Assembly (NCBI RefSeq): GCF_052118845.1
Contig: NZ_JBQKGJ010000003.1
Coordinates: 104,702 to 168,701, forward strand
Direction: 5' to 3'
Source: Bilifractor sp002394235
GTDB lineage: Bacteria > Bacillota > Clostridia > Lachnospirales > Lachnospiraceae
Length of the DNA stretch: 64,000 nucleotides
In this document: positions 42,380-51,580 of the stretch, piece after piece
Position numbering within the stretch: the stretch's first letter is position 1
Layout of the letters: every line of letters begins with the position of its first letter
Translations under genes and position numbers: made by a program
The notes under the pieces: generated by a model
Told to the model about the DNA's origin: nothing
Seen by the model: only the letters and a program-made list of their open reading frames with translations
Databases searched by the model: none

Positions 42380-43318
42380 TCAAAGCCATGCACGGATCTG
42401 GCCATATACACCTTCTCCGTCGAGATGGTACTTGTGGAGAAGCTCCACAGCCGGTCCGGACTCGCCGAATACATCGTTGACGCCGATCCGGAGCACCGGA
42501 ACCGGTGCCTTCGCCGAAAGTACCTCGCAGACCGCTCCGCCGAGTCCTCCGATCACAGAGTGTTCCTCCACGGTGACGACCCGCCCGGTCTTCTTCGCGG
42601 ACGCAAGGATAAGCTCTTCATCCAGCGGCTTGATTGTGTGAATATTGATCACCTCGGCATCAATGCCATCCACCGCAAGCTTCTGTGCGGCCTCAAGCGC
42701 CGACTGCACTTCCAGTCCTGTCGCGACGATGGTCACATCCTTTCCCTCTCGAAGGGTGATGCCTTTTCCGATTTCAAACCGGTAGTCCGGTCTGTCGTTG
42801 ATCACCGGAACCGCCAGGCGTCCGAACCGCAGATATACCGGTCCCTTGTACGCATATGCTGCCTCGACAGCCGCCCGCGCCTCAATGTCGTCCGACGGAA
42901 CGATGACGGTCATCCCCGGGATCACGCGCATCAGCGCGATATCCTCCAGGCACTGGTGGGACGCTCCGTCTTCTCCGACAGAAATTCCAGCGTGTGTCGC
43001 GCCGATCTTTACATTCAGGTGGGGGTAGCCGATGGAGTTTCTGACCTGTTCATAGGCGCGTCCCGCCGCGAACATGGCAAAGCTGCTCGCGAACGGAACC
43101 ATTCCCGCAGCGGCAAGTCCCGCCGCAACGGCCATCATGTTGCCCTCGGCAATTCCGCAGTCAATATGGCGCTCCGGGAAAGCCTTCTTAAAGATTCCTG
43201 TCTTGGTCGCTCCCGCAAGATCCGCGTCCAGAACCACCAGGTCGTCGTGCTTCTTTCCGAGCTCCACCAGAGCGTTTCCGTAGCTCTCCCGGGTGGCGAT
43301 TTTCTTTACTTCTGACAT
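42380..43318 (-). CDS. Transketolase, C-terminal half
   Basis: 312 residues containing the pyrimidine-binding domain (IDCGIAEGNMMAVAAGLAAAGMVPFASSFAMF) with the catalytic Glu, and the C-terminal domain (VEEHSVIGGLGGAV). Split transketolases of Clostridia and archaea have this subunit as separate gene. It overlaps the end of the N-half gene by 13 bp. With the partner it moves two-carbon units in the non-oxidative pentose phosphate pathway. Confidence 0.93.
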   Translation of the reverse strand: MSEVKKIATRESYGNALVELGKKHDDLVVLDADLAGATKTGIFKKAFPERHIDCGIAEGNMMAVAAGLAAAGMVPFASSFAMFAAGRAYEQVRNSIGYPHLNVKIGATHAGISVGEDGASHQCLEDIALMRVIPGMTVIVPSDDIEARAAVEAAYAYKGPVYLRFGRLAVPVINDRPDYRFEIGKGITLREGKDVTIVATGLEVQSALEAAQKLAVDGIDAEVINIHTIKPLDEELILASAKKTGRVVTVEEHSVIGGLGGAVCEVLSAKAPVPVLRIGVNDVFGESGPAVELLHKYHLDGEGVYGQIRAWL

Positions 43319-44157
43319 AATGCTTCACCTGCTTTCTTCAGTTCTTCCATTGCCTGCGCGTACTCCTCGTCATTCGGTGCCTTGCCGTGCCAGCCGCAGT
43401 TGTTCTCCATATAGGAGACACCTTTTCCTTTCACGGTTCTGCAGATGATCGCCGTCGGCATGCCCTTGATCTGTGCTGCCTCGCGGAAAGCGGCGCGGAG
43501 CTGATCAAAGTCGTTTCCGTCCGCCACGGAGATGACGTGAAAACGGAAGGACTCAAACTTCCGGTCGAGCGGAAGGGGGGAATTGACCTCCTCCAGGGTT
43601 CCATCGATCTGGAGATTGTTGTAGTCCACAATTACAGTCAGGTTGTCCAGCTTCTTGTCGCCCGCGAACATCGCGGCCTCCCAGACCTCACCCTCCTCGC
43701 ACTCACCATCTCCGAGCAGTGTGTATACATGATAGCTTTCTCCGGACAGCTTCGCTGCGAGTGCCATTCCACAGGCGACAGAAACACCCTGTCCGAGCGA
43801 TCCCGTCGACATGTCCACACCTGGAGTGTCGTTCATGTTCGGATGTCCCTGCAGATAGGAACCCACATGGCGGAGGGTGACGAGATCCTCCTTCGGGAAG
43901 TAGCCCCTCTCCGCCAGAGCGGAATACAGTCCCGGCGCGCAGTGGCCTTTGGAGAGCACAAAGCGGTCACGGTCCGGCTTCTTCGGATCATGCGGGTCAA
44001 TATTCTTCAGCTCCTCAAAATACAGATAGGTAAAAATATCCGCCGCTCCGAGAGACCCGCCCGGATGACCGGATTTCGCGGAATGTACGGCAGTTACGAT
44101 GTCCTTGCGGACTTCATTTGCGATTTTCTGTAATTCCAGATTTTCCATTTCTTTCAT
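43306..44157 (-). CDS. Transketolase, N-terminal half
   Basis: 283 residues with the TPP-binding domain: AKSGHPGGSLGAADI, DRFVLSKGHCAPGLYSAL, and the TPP/Mg2+ motif GDGECEEGEVWEAAMFAGDKKLDN. ACAGGAGACA lies before the ATG. First gene of the split transketolase pair, downstream of transaldolase. Confidence 0.93.
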   Translation of the reverse strand: MKEMENLELQKIANEVRKDIVTAVHSAKSGHPGGSLGAADIFTYLYFEELKNIDPHDPKKPDRDRFVLSKGHCAPGLYSALAERGYFPKEDLVTLRHVGSYLQGHPNMNDTPGVDMSTGSLGQGVSVACGMALAAKLSGESYHVYTLLGDGECEEGEVWEAAMFAGDKKLDNLTVIVDYNNLQIDGTLEEVNSPLPLDRKFESFRFHVISVADGNDFDQLRAAFREAAQIKGMPTAIICRTVKGKGVSYMENNCGWHGKAPNDEEYAQAMEELKKAGEALCQK

Positions 44158-44290
44158 TGTCTCCTGTAATAAATGTCATATGGCAGTGACAGCGATGTGG
44201 TAAAGATTATTTCCATCAAAAATACACGGTAACGGTAATGACCATCAGCCGGAAGCGACAAGGTCACTGCTGTTTCTGTACAAAAAAACA

Positions 44291-44325
44291 GCACCGTGAC
44301 CCAATAGCCTGAATGATCACGGTGC
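44291..44325 (-). terminator. Terminator of the transaldolase gene
   Basis: GCACCGTGA/TCACGGTGC stem with 17-nt loop followed on the minus strand by TGTTTTTTTG. It separates transaldolase from the transketolase genes, so read-through or a second promoter in 44158-44290 would be needed for the latter; no clear promoter was seen there. Confidence 0.8.
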
Positions 44326-44384
44326 GGCCCTGTGTGGGAATCCGAGACTGATTAAGTCTGTGGCACCAGGTATCTAATGTCTGC

Positions 44385-45041
44385 TTACTCTCCAAAGACA
44401 GCCTTGTAATCGTTCTGGAATTTTACAATTCCCTCATCGGTAAGCGGATGATGGATCATCTGCTTGATTACCTTAAACGGAACGGTTGCAATGTCTGCGC
44501 CCGCGAGTGCACAGTCCGTAATATGCATGGGGTTGCGGATCGATGCGCAGATAATCTGGGTGTCGATATCATCGGCAACAGCAAAGATGTCGGAAATCTC
44601 CTGGATCAAATCAACGCCTCTCGTGCTGATGTCATCCAGACGTCCCAGGAAGGGAGATACATATGTCGCGCCTGCTCTTGCGGCAAGAAGTGCCTGATTT
44701 GCCGTAAAGATCAGCGTGCAGTTTGTCTTGATTCCTTCCGAGTGAAGAACCTTGATCGCTTTCAGCCCCTCTGCTGTCATCGGGATTTTTACAACCATGT
44801 TCGGATGAATCGCGGCAATCTCCCGTCCTTCTTTGATCATTCCTTCCGCATCCGTTGTGGTAGCCTTTACCTCTCCGGAGATCGCTCCATCAACAATCGT
44901 GGTGATTTCCTTCAGAACCGTCTTGTAATCGCGGCCTTCCTTTGCGATCAGAGACGGGTTTGTGGTAACGCCGCAGATAACCCCCATGTCATTTGCCTCA
45001 CGGATTTCATCTACATTTGCTGTGTCGATAAAGAATTTCAT
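44385..45041 (-). CDS. Transaldolase (small, TalC/FSA-type)
   Basis: 218 residues, the compact form. MKFFIDTANVDEIREANDMGVICGVTTNPSL is the family N-terminus; the Schiff-base lysine is in MVVKIPMTAEGLKAI (near 85). Later segments SPFLGRLDDIS and ASIRNPMHI fit transaldolase rather than fructose-6-phosphate aldolase only by context. Strong AAGGAGG upstream. With the split transketolase it completes the non-oxidative pentose phosphate route. Confidence 0.92.
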   Translation of the reverse strand: MKFFIDTANVDEIREANDMGVICGVTTNPSLIAKEGRDYKTVLKEITTIVDGAISGEVKATTTDAEGMIKEGREIAAIHPNMVVKIPMTAEGLKAIKVLHSEGIKTNCTLIFTANQALLAARAGATYVSPFLGRLDDISTRGVDLIQEISDIFAVADDIDTQIICASIRNPMHITDCALAGADIATVPFKVIKQMIHHPLTDEGIVKFQNDYKAVFGE

Positions 45042-45376
45042 GATTAAGGTCCTCCTTAAAAATAAATGATATCACATCTTACATTGAAACCAATGAATGG
45101 ATGAGCAAAGCTCTCAGAAGCCTGATGGCATATATCTTTGCTCAACATATAGATTAATTCGATTAATACATAAAGTCAATATTAAATTTCCCTGTGAGGC
45201 ACGGGCAGTCCAAATCTTATACCGTTTGTCGCACGATTTGTCGCATGGTTGTTTGGTTTACAAAGATTACTGATCTTCCACATTCATGGTCCGTCACGAT
45301 TTTACAGTGAAGGCTCACACGAATAAAGTCACGGGAATGCGGCAGCATCATATGCAACAGGCGCTGCCGGAATGGA
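45042..45376. other. Gap between transaldolase and ROK genes
   Basis: No gene supported. An R2 5' fragment lies at 45216-45235 and an AT-rich part (45120-45190) may hold the transaldolase promoter, though no box pair stands out. Confidence 0.4.
45216..45235 (-). repeat. R2 repeat, 5' fragment (copy E)
   Basis: Read on the minus strand, CGTGCGACAAACGGTATAAG matches the R2 beginning CGTGCCACATACTGTATAAG in 16 of 20 positions, and the flanking CGACAAAT resembles CGATAAGT. Confidence 0.5.
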
Positions 45377-46633
45377 TCACTCGCCTTTCTTTTGCGTGTC
45401 ACTGAAAAAATCAGCCGGATGACGGAAAATATCCGTGATTGCCACTATAGCAGCGCCATTCACCATCGAGTCATGTTCAACAACGGAAAGACTGATATTT
45501 GTGCTTTCGAAAATTGCCGGGATTGTGCGCTCCCGCACCCTCTGTCTCACCCTCTGAAGCATCAGGTCCGGCGCCACGTGGGACATTTCATCCCCCAGCA
45601 TGAGGTATTTCGGATTAAAGCTGTTGATAATATTGACAACGCCGACCGCCAGACGATCGCAGCATTCCAGATAGACTGCTACGGCATCCGCATCTCCATC
45701 ACGGACCAGTTCCGCTGCCTCCCGGAATGTCAACACTCTGTCTCTTTGCGGCGAACCGGAAGAGCTGTCTTCCGATGAACTGCGCCTGCGCATCCGCTCA
45801 TTGACAAATTTTGTAAATGCAATCGATGAGCAGTAATTCTCGAGGCATCCTCTGTTGCCGCAGATGCATCTTGGCCCATTCATATCGATGGAGGTATGCC
45901 CGATTTCTCCGGCGGTGCCGATGCTTCCACGAACAAGCTCTCCGTCACTGATGATTCCGGCGCCGATGCCCTGCCCGGCAGCGACATAGACAAGGAGATC
46001 ATTGTCCAGTTTGTCGCGATTATACCAGTACTGAGCAACAGCCGCCGCGTTTGCATTCTGTTCGATATAGATCGGAATGTGATACCGGTTTTTCAATTCC
46101 TGCTCAATCGGGACCTCATTCCAGCCGGATGCCCCCGTCATAAGCTCGATTCTCCGGGTTACCCTGTTATAGGGACCCGGAATTGCGACTCCGATTGCAA
46201 GGATCTTACGTCCCCCTGCCTCGTCAATGCATTGATCCACGGATGTTAACAGGTGGGAAAATACCTCCTTTGCGGACACTCCGGTGAAATCTTCAGATAT
46301 ACGGGAAAAAATCTCTTCTCCTGCAATGTTGAACAACCCGAATGAGTAGTTCTTCCTGGTGATCCGGATTCCGATGACACCGTATTCTTCCTTGTTCAAA
46401 GAAATGCCGATCGATCGACGCCCCTTCTCCCCGGTCAGAAAACCGACTTCTTTTACAATTCCCCACCGGATAAAGTCATTGATAATGTTCGTCACCGTGG
46501 CCTGCTTCAGACCGGAAAGCTTTGCGAGTGTAATCCTTGCGCACTCGCCCTCACTTCGTAGAAAATTCAGGAGAAGCTCCCTGTTCAAATCCTGGATGTT
46601 CGTCTGATTCATGCCTGTTCTCGCTACACTCAT
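45377..46633 (-). CDS. ROK family transcriptional regulator (XylR/NagC-like)
   Basis: 418 residues: N-terminal winged helix-turn-helix (NRELLLNFLRSEGECARITLAKLSGLKQATVTNII) and a ROK sugar-kinase-like domain with AIGVAIPGPYN, AAGQGIGAGIISDGELVRG and the zinc motif CICGNRGCLENYC. ROK repressors respond to sugars. It lies upstream of the transaldolase/transketolase genes on the same strand, so control of pentose metabolism is a reasonable inference. No catalytic kinase role is expected with the HTH present. Confidence 0.9.
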   Translation of the reverse strand: MSVARTGMNQTNIQDLNRELLLNFLRSEGECARITLAKLSGLKQATVTNIINDFIRWGIVKEVGFLTGEKGRRSIGISLNKEEYGVIGIRITRKNYSFGLFNIAGEEIFSRISEDFTGVSAKEVFSHLLTSVDQCIDEAGGRKILAIGVAIPGPYNRVTRRIELMTGASGWNEVPIEQELKNRYHIPIYIEQNANAAAVAQYWYNRDKLDNDLLVYVAAGQGIGAGIISDGELVRGSIGTAGEIGHTSIDMNGPRCICGNRGCLENYCSSIAFTKFVNERMRRRSSSEDSSSGSPQRDRVLTFREAAELVRDGDADAVAVYLECCDRLAVGVVNIINSFNPKYLMLGDEMSHVAPDLMLQRVRQRVRERTIPAIFESTNISLSVVEHDSMVNGAAIVAITDIFRHPADFFSDTQKKGE

Positions 46634-46957
46634 ATCTCGTCCTCATGTCTGCCGATCCGGATCCGGCCCCCTGTTCAGAATGTGTTCCCGGACAACGTTC
46701 TTTTATCTGATTATAACACGGAAACGAATAACTTATAAGACGTAACTAAGTGAAAGATACCGGAAGAACCGGCAATAGGACTGAAAAATCCTTACCGCAC
46801 ATAGTTGGGGTGAACAGTAACCGGCAGGAAACGGCCTCGCGGTGAGAAACGGGAAGTAAGAGCCTCTGGCAAAACAACGGAAAGGAAACGGATGAAGTGA
46901 TCCTCTGGTCAAACATGTTGTGGTACAATGAGAGAAACCCTGGAGGAAAACGATTCG
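46634..46957. other. Divergent intergenic region between ROK and rhomboid genes
   Basis: No gene seen. An AT-rich part (46700-46745) may hold the ROK promoter; GGTACAAT (46920-46927) may be the -10 region of the rhomboid gene, without a good -35 box. Confidence 0.35.
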
Positions 46958-47833
46958 ATGAAAACACAGAAATACCGGGATTATTCACTCAAATTCTATT
47001 ATGAGGTAGCAGGAATCCGCTGTGAGGTCCTGGATCCTCAGAAAAACGTGCTGCAGGCAGGACTTTTCCAAAGTCAGGACGAGGCGGAACGGTGGGGACG
47101 TGATCTGATTGATCGCATTATTCGTTCGCGTGGCGACCGCTATTCGCAGGGAAATTCGCCTTTCGAGGCGGATGCCGGCTTCTCTTCTGGCACTTTCGGG
47201 AGGAAAAAACGGTCCGGCCGCGGGACTACAGTTCCTGTCATCACAATTCTGCTGATTCTCGCGAATGTGCTTGTGTTTCTGTTTGAAGAAATGACCGGAG
47301 GAAGCAATGGAGACAACGCAGTCGTCGCGGCAGGCGCGCAGTATGCGCCGCTGATGATCAAAGAGCATCAGTGGTGGAGGCTGTTTACAAGCATGTTTAT
47401 CCACTTCGGGTTCAGCCATATATTTTCCAATATGATCTCACTGACTTACTGCGGCTGGTCTCTGGAGCAGCAGTATGGAAAAATCCGGTATCTGATTCTC
47501 TACCTGGTCAGCGGGATCGGCGGAAATCTTCTCAGCCTTGCTGTCGACCTCTCTACCGGAAACTACGGAATATCTGCCGGCGCGTCCGGAGCCGTTTTCG
47601 GGCTGATCGGCGCATACGCAGGGGCTGCGGTCATAGACAGAAAGAAGACAAACCGCCGCGCGAATCCATGGCTGATGATTATTTTTTCCGTTTTTATGTT
47701 TCTCCAGAATATCGGGGCTGGTGTCAATGCCTGGGCCCATCTCGGAGGCATGATCACCGGTTTTATCCTTGGCATGGTTCTACGGGATAACGACCGAAAC
47801 GGCAGACCGGATTTCCTTCAGAGAAATATCTGA
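46958..47833 (+). CDS. Rhomboid family intramembrane serine protease
   Basis: 291 residues. After a soluble N-terminal domain (about 1-85) there are six to seven membrane segments. Catalytic serine in GISAGASGAVFGLIGA and histidine in NAWAHLGGMITGF; the upstream HFGFSHIFSNM holds the conserved His-x-x-x-Asn-type motif. It cleaves membrane proteins within the bilayer; substrate unknown. The ATG at 46958 is used because GGAGG lies 10 nt upstream; an ATG at 46928 has none. Confidence 0.92.
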   Translation: MKTQKYRDYSLKFYYEVAGIRCEVLDPQKNVLQAGLFQSQDEAERWGRDLIDRIIRSRGDRYSQGNSPFEADAGFSSGTFGRKKRSGRGTTVPVITILLILANVLVFLFEEMTGGSNGDNAVVAAGAQYAPLMIKEHQWWRLFTSMFIHFGFSHIFSNMISLTYCGWSLEQQYGKIRYLILYLVSGIGGNLLSLAVDLSTGNYGISAGASGAVFGLIGAYAGAAVIDRKKTNRRANPWLMIIFSVFMFLQNIGAGVNAWAHLGGMITGFILGMVLRDNDRNGRPDFLQRNI

Positions 47834-47930
47834 TCATATTTTTTTCTCCCGAATTGGAAATACTCATATATCCAAAAGCGTATAGAATAAGACGCAGATT
47901 TTCAAAATTCAATGGCGGGAGGAAACAATT

Positions 47931-48506
47931 ATGACAGAGAAAAATACGACAAAGAAAACAGCAGCATCAAATGTAATCCCATTTAAAAGCCGTACTCAGG
48001 ATCTGGTTACCACTGCGTTGATGATTGCCCTCACCTATGTGGCGACCTGGCTGATTAACATCCGTCTTCCGTTTGTGGGAAGCGGCGGACTGATTCATCT
48101 GGGAAATGTTCCCCTGTTCATTGCCGCGATTCTCTTTGGCAGGCGAACCGGTGCCCTCGCGGGCGGAATCGGGATGGGGCTTTTCGATCTGCTGAGCGGA
48201 TGGACCGCCTGGGCGCCTTTTACCCTGATTATTGTCGGATTCATGGGCTTTGTAGTCGGTCTGTTCGCAGAAAAACGTCCGATCCGGAATGTGCATCTGA
48301 ATGACACGGTTTCCATGATACTTGCTCTCTTGATCAAAATTGTCGGTTATTACTTTGCCGAGGTCATCCTATATGGAAACTGGATCACTCCCCTCGGCTC
48401 CATCCCGGGAAATGTTCTGCAGGTCGTAACGGCAGCCGTTATCGTTCTGGCTGTTCTTCCGGTACTTCGGAGAGTTACCCGCCGGGCCTATGCGGTGGCT
48501 GTCTGA
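47931..48506 (+). CDS. ECF transporter S component (substrate-binding membrane subunit)
   Basis: 191 residues with five to six hydrophobic segments: TTALMIALTYVATWLINIRLPF, GLIHLGNVPLFIAAILFGRRTGALAGGIGMGLFDLLSG, which is typical of ECF S components for vitamins or related small molecules. The Asp-containing GxGxxLxDLLSG segment interacts with the shared EcfT subunit. GGGAGG lies 8 nt before the ATG. No EcfA or EcfT is in the window, so it belongs to the shared-energising (group II) type. The ligand is unknown; no riboswitch was seen in the 97-nt upstream gap. Confidence 0.88.
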   Translation: MTEKNTTKKTAASNVIPFKSRTQDLVTTALMIALTYVATWLINIRLPFVGSGGLIHLGNVPLFIAAILFGRRTGALAGGIGMGLFDLLSGWTAWAPFTLIIVGFMGFVVGLFAEKRPIRNVHLNDTVSMILALLIKIVGYYFAEVILYGNWITPLGSIPGNVLQVVTAAVIVLAVLPVLRRVTRRAYAVAV

Positions 48507-48590
48507 GTCTGTCAGCGTCATTCCACCGCGGAGGCACACGTTTTTTGTTGTGCGGATGTTCATATTTTTTCCATCAGAGGTGATGATATT

Positions 48591-49721
48591 ATGTACAAGA
48601 TCATGACGGCGGGGCCCTCTCAGGTCCGCCAGAACGTCAGAGACGCAAGGGCGCTGCCCTGCACCAATCCGGACATTGATCCGGCATTCTACGATTTTTA
48701 TCATGAAACCTGTGCGCTGCTCTCAAAGGCACTGCACACCGATCAGACTGCCTTCATTCTCGGAGGAGAGGGTATTCTGGGGCTGGAAGCCGCCTGTGCT
48801 TCGCTCACGGAGCCCGGCGACCGGGTTCTTGTCATCGACAACGGCATTTTTGGAAAGGGATTCGCGGATTTTGTGAAAATCTACGAAGGGGTTCCTGTCC
48901 TCTTTACCACGGATTATCACGAGCCGGTACCAATGAACGCCCTGAGAGCTTATCTGCAGAATGACCATGACTTCAAATATGCGACCGTTGTCCATTGCGA
49001 TACACCGAGCGGTGTACTGAATGACGTGGAGGCCATCAGCAGACTTCTGAATTCCTACGGCATCATGGTCGTTGCGGACTCTGTTGCAGGCATGTTCGGA
49101 GAACCTCTTGATCTCGGGAAAAGCTGCATCGATATCCTTTGCGGCGGGTCTCAGAAAGCGCTCTCCTGTCCGCCCGGCCTGACAATGATCTGGGTAAGCG
49201 ACCGTGCTTTCCGTGCCATGGAAGAACGGAAAACTCCGATAAGGAGCTTTTACGCGAACATTCTGGCCATGAAAAACTATTATAAGGATCAGTGGTTCCC
49301 CTACACCATGCCGGTCAGCGACATCAACGGTCTCCGGCAGGCGCTCGACAACTTCCTGGATGACCCGGATGTCTTCGACAGACATGCCCGGATTGCCGGT
49401 GCCGTACGGGAAACTGTAAGGGCAGCCGGTCTTTCCCTTTATCTGAGAAGCGGAATGTCCAACACGGTAACGGTGATCAATGTGCCGGATGGTATCACAG
49501 ACCGGGAGCTGCTGAAGGAAATGGCGGAAGACTACAACATTCTGATATCCGGATGCTTTGATGTTCTTGCCGGAAAGGTTGTGCGAATCGGGCATATGGG
49601 CGAGAGCTGCAACCGGCCGGATGTCGCGGACACGCTCTGCGCGATGCAGAAGGTGCTGGAGAAGCATGGAATCCGCCTGAAATGTGACATGAAGCAGACA
49701 TTTCTGACGCTCACAAAATAA
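48591..49721 (+). CDS. Class V aminotransferase (alanine-glyoxylate/serine aminotransferase-like)
   Basis: 376 residues of the PLP fold type I, class V. The PLP lysine is in GGSQKALSCPPGLTMI; the cofactor Asp is in MVVADSVAGMFGEPL; the C-terminal RIGHMGESC matches the alanine-glyoxylate aminotransferase pattern RIGHMG. Such enzymes act with serine, alanine, glyoxylate or 2-aminoethylphosphonate. It follows the ECF S gene by 84 bp on the same strand. Its 3' end is repeated twice downstream. Confidence 0.9.
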   Translation: MYKIMTAGPSQVRQNVRDARALPCTNPDIDPAFYDFYHETCALLSKALHTDQTAFILGGEGILGLEAACASLTEPGDRVLVIDNGIFGKGFADFVKIYEGVPVLFTTDYHEPVPMNALRAYLQNDHDFKYATVVHCDTPSGVLNDVEAISRLLNSYGIMVVADSVAGMFGEPLDLGKSCIDILCGGSQKALSCPPGLTMIWVSDRAFRAMEERKTPIRSFYANILAMKNYYKDQWFPYTMPVSDINGLRQALDNFLDDPDVFDRHARIAGAVRETVRAAGLSLYLRSGMSNTVTVINVPDGITDRELLKEMAEDYNILISGCFDVLAGKVVRIGHMGESCNRPDVADTLCAMQKVLEKHGIRLKCDMKQTFLTLTK

Positions 49722-49866
49722 TCAGAAAACGCGGTTCATTCCCACAGAGAAATTGATCCGGACGGGTCAGAAAATATCACGTAACAACCCCAAAAGACGG
49801 TTCCAGGATACAGACATGTGGATCCGGACGGATCAGAAAATATTACACAAAAATCAAAAAAGGCGG
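49700..49866 (+). repeat. Diverged tandem copies of the aminotransferase gene 3' end
   Basis: Copies at 49755-49800 and 49821-49866 share GATCCGGACGG(G/A)TCAGAAAATAT and are 66 bp apart; the gene's own end (GACGCTCACAAAATAATCAGAAAACGCGG) aligns with both at lower identity. Confidence 0.65.
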
Positions 49867-49905
49867 CCCTGTCACACCCGGATCACGGGCAGTGACGTGG
49901 ACCGT
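49862..49905 (-). terminator. Terminator of the metF operon
   Basis: Imperfect long stem (GACGGTCC...GTCAC with GTGACAGGGCCGCC on the minus strand) followed by TTTTTTGATTTTT. Confidence 0.6.
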
Positions 49906-49914
49906 CTTCTTGGA

Positions 49915-49952
49915 CTGTTTTCTCCACCGGTCTTTACCGGAAGAGAAAACAG
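49915..49952 (-). other. Stem-loop directly behind the metF stop
   Basis: Ten-base perfect stem CTGTTTTCTC/GAGAAAACAG with an inner CCGG/CCGG pair. It begins 9 nt behind the metF stop and is upstream of the terminator; it may protect the mRNA 3' end. Confidence 0.6.
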
Positions 49953-49961
49953 ATAATAAAA

Positions 49962-50843
49962 TCAGCGGATTTCGGCCTTTTCCAGCAGTTCCGGAATCTT
50001 GTCCTCCCATCCGAGCGACATGATGTGAACGCCCTGACAGTAGGGTCTGCACTCCCGGATAATCCGGGCAGCGATTTCAACACCGGTGATTCCGGCTTTC
50101 GTCTTCTCCTTGTCTGCTCTGAGCTCATCAAGCATGGAATCCGGGACAGAAATTCCCGCGACATTGTTATTCATGAATTTGCACATGCCGACAGATTTCG
50201 GAATGATGATGCCAAGCATAACCGGTTTGCCGAACCGTTTTGCCTGTTCCATGAATTTGATGAACTTCTCCGGCTCAAAGACAGCCTGCGTCTGGAAGTA
50301 TTCTGCGCCTGCCGCTACCTTTCGCTCCATTTTCATGAGCTGTGCGTCTACGGAGTCGCTGCATGGAGATACAACGGCACCCTTGGCGAACTTCGGCGGC
50401 TCGCCGACGAGATCGTTTCCTCCGAGATCCCTGCCCTGTTCCAGCAGACACATGGTGTGCAGAAGGGAAACGGAATCCAGATCGAATACCGGCTTCGCGT
50501 CCGGATGATCACCCAGCTTTGTGTGGTCTCCGGTAAGCGCAAGCACATTGTCGATGCCGAATAGCGCGGCGCTCAGCAGGTCAGATTCCAGAGCGATCCG
50601 GTTTCTGTCACGGCAGGCGAGCTGGAAAATCGGATTGAGCCCTGCATCCTTCAGTGTCTTGCAAACAGCCAGAGAACCGATCCGCATGACGGAAGACTGG
50701 CAGTCCGTTACGTTGATTGCGTCAACCTTGCTCAGATATTTCTTTGCGCTCTCCACCAGTTCATCAATGTGAAATCCCTTTGGCGGACCTACCTCTGCAG
50801 ATACTACAAATTCGCCCTGTTTAAACAACTCTGTAATTTTCAT
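49962..50843 (-). CDS. metF: Methylenetetrahydrofolate reductase, MetF subunit
   Basis: 293 residues, an eight-stranded barrel: VVSAEVGPPKGFHIDELVE with the catalytic Glu, VTDCQSSVMRIGS, the FAD-contacting LALTGDHTKLGDHP segment, and AGAEYFQTQAVFEPEKF. The ATG at 50843 has AGGAGAG 9 nt upstream. It reduces methylene-THF to methyl-THF in the methyl branch of the Wood-Ljungdahl pathway. Next to metV and rnfC2, the arrangement known in acetogens. Confidence 0.94.
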   Translation of the reverse strand: MKITELFKQGEFVVSAEVGPPKGFHIDELVESAKKYLSKVDAINVTDCQSSVMRIGSLAVCKTLKDAGLNPIFQLACRDRNRIALESDLLSAALFGIDNVLALTGDHTKLGDHPDAKPVFDLDSVSLLHTMCLLEQGRDLGGNDLVGEPPKFAKGAVVSPCSDSVDAQLMKMERKVAAGAEYFQTQAVFEPEKFIKFMEQAKRFGKPVMLGIIIPKSVGMCKFMNNNVAGISVPDSMLDELRADKEKTKAGITGVEIAARIIRECRPYCQGVHIMSLGWEDKIPELLEKAEIR

Positions 50844-50946
50844 AATTGTCTCTCCTGATATTTGTGATCTATGGCAGATATTCAGCCTCCGGCCCCGGGA
50901 ACTGTAATTCACGGTATCTCAGGTCCGGAAGCCGAATTGCTTTCCT

Positions 50947-51579
50947 TTATGATTCTTTACATTCTCTGGTTGCTTCATCAGTTGCAAAATTGTGCAGCTG
51001 GGTAGGACAGCGCATGGCGTCGAGCCGACCGAGAGCTTTCAGCCGTTTGTATATGCGCTCCCATCCGCATTCCATCTCGGGATCCACTTCACACATACCG
51101 TTTCGGGCACCGCCGCACTGACCGTTCACAAGGCTCTTGGAGCATGCGGTGATCGGGCAGATTCCTCCGGTCAGATTCAGATAGCAGGTCCCGCACTGTC
51201 CGCAGTCTGCCTCAAGTGGAGTGACGCCCTGATACCCCGGCAGCCGGATCGTATCGCATGCGGCATACACTGGTTTGTCCCGGTAGAGATCCGCAACCGT
51301 CTGGACACCGACTCCGCATGAGAATACAAGAATTGAGTCAGCCGCCTCAATTTCAGCCGCATGGTTTTTCAGCTGGAGCTTCAGGTTGTCCGGGTTGCAG
51401 ATATAATCTGTTGTGACGATACCGGTCACTCTCCCGCTCTCTGCAAGAGATTTCTCAAGCGCATCTGCTTCCTTCTCGGGGAAGCGTACCTCCATGCATC
51501 CGTGACAGTTAATAATGAATGCTTTACCGGTCACAAGGGACTCGATGGTATCTTTTGATTTTAACTCCGTAATCAGCAC
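50947..51579 (-). CDS. metV: Zinc/Fe-S subunit of methylenetetrahydrofolate reductase, MetV
   Basis: 210 residues of the MTHFR_C family. Conserved cysteines: NCHGCMEV, VFSCGVG, CGQCGTCYLNLTGGICPITACSKSLVNGQCGG and CEVDPEMECGW. MetV binds MetF and electron-transfer partners in acetogen reductases. The CGxCxxC...CxxCxKSL-NGxCGG block is repeated in the N-terminal part of the following rnfC2-like protein. Its start lies 1 bp after the stop of that upstream gene. Confidence 0.92.
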   Translation of the reverse strand: MLITELKSKDTIESLVTGKAFIINCHGCMEVRFPEKEADALEKSLAESGRVTGIVTTDYICNPDNLKLQLKNHAAEIEAADSILVFSCGVGVQTVADLYRDKPVYAACDTIRLPGYQGVTPLEADCGQCGTCYLNLTGGICPITACSKSLVNGQCGGARNGMCEVDPEMECGWERIYKRLKALGRLDAMRCPTQLHNFATDEATRECKES

Positions 51580-51580
51580 T

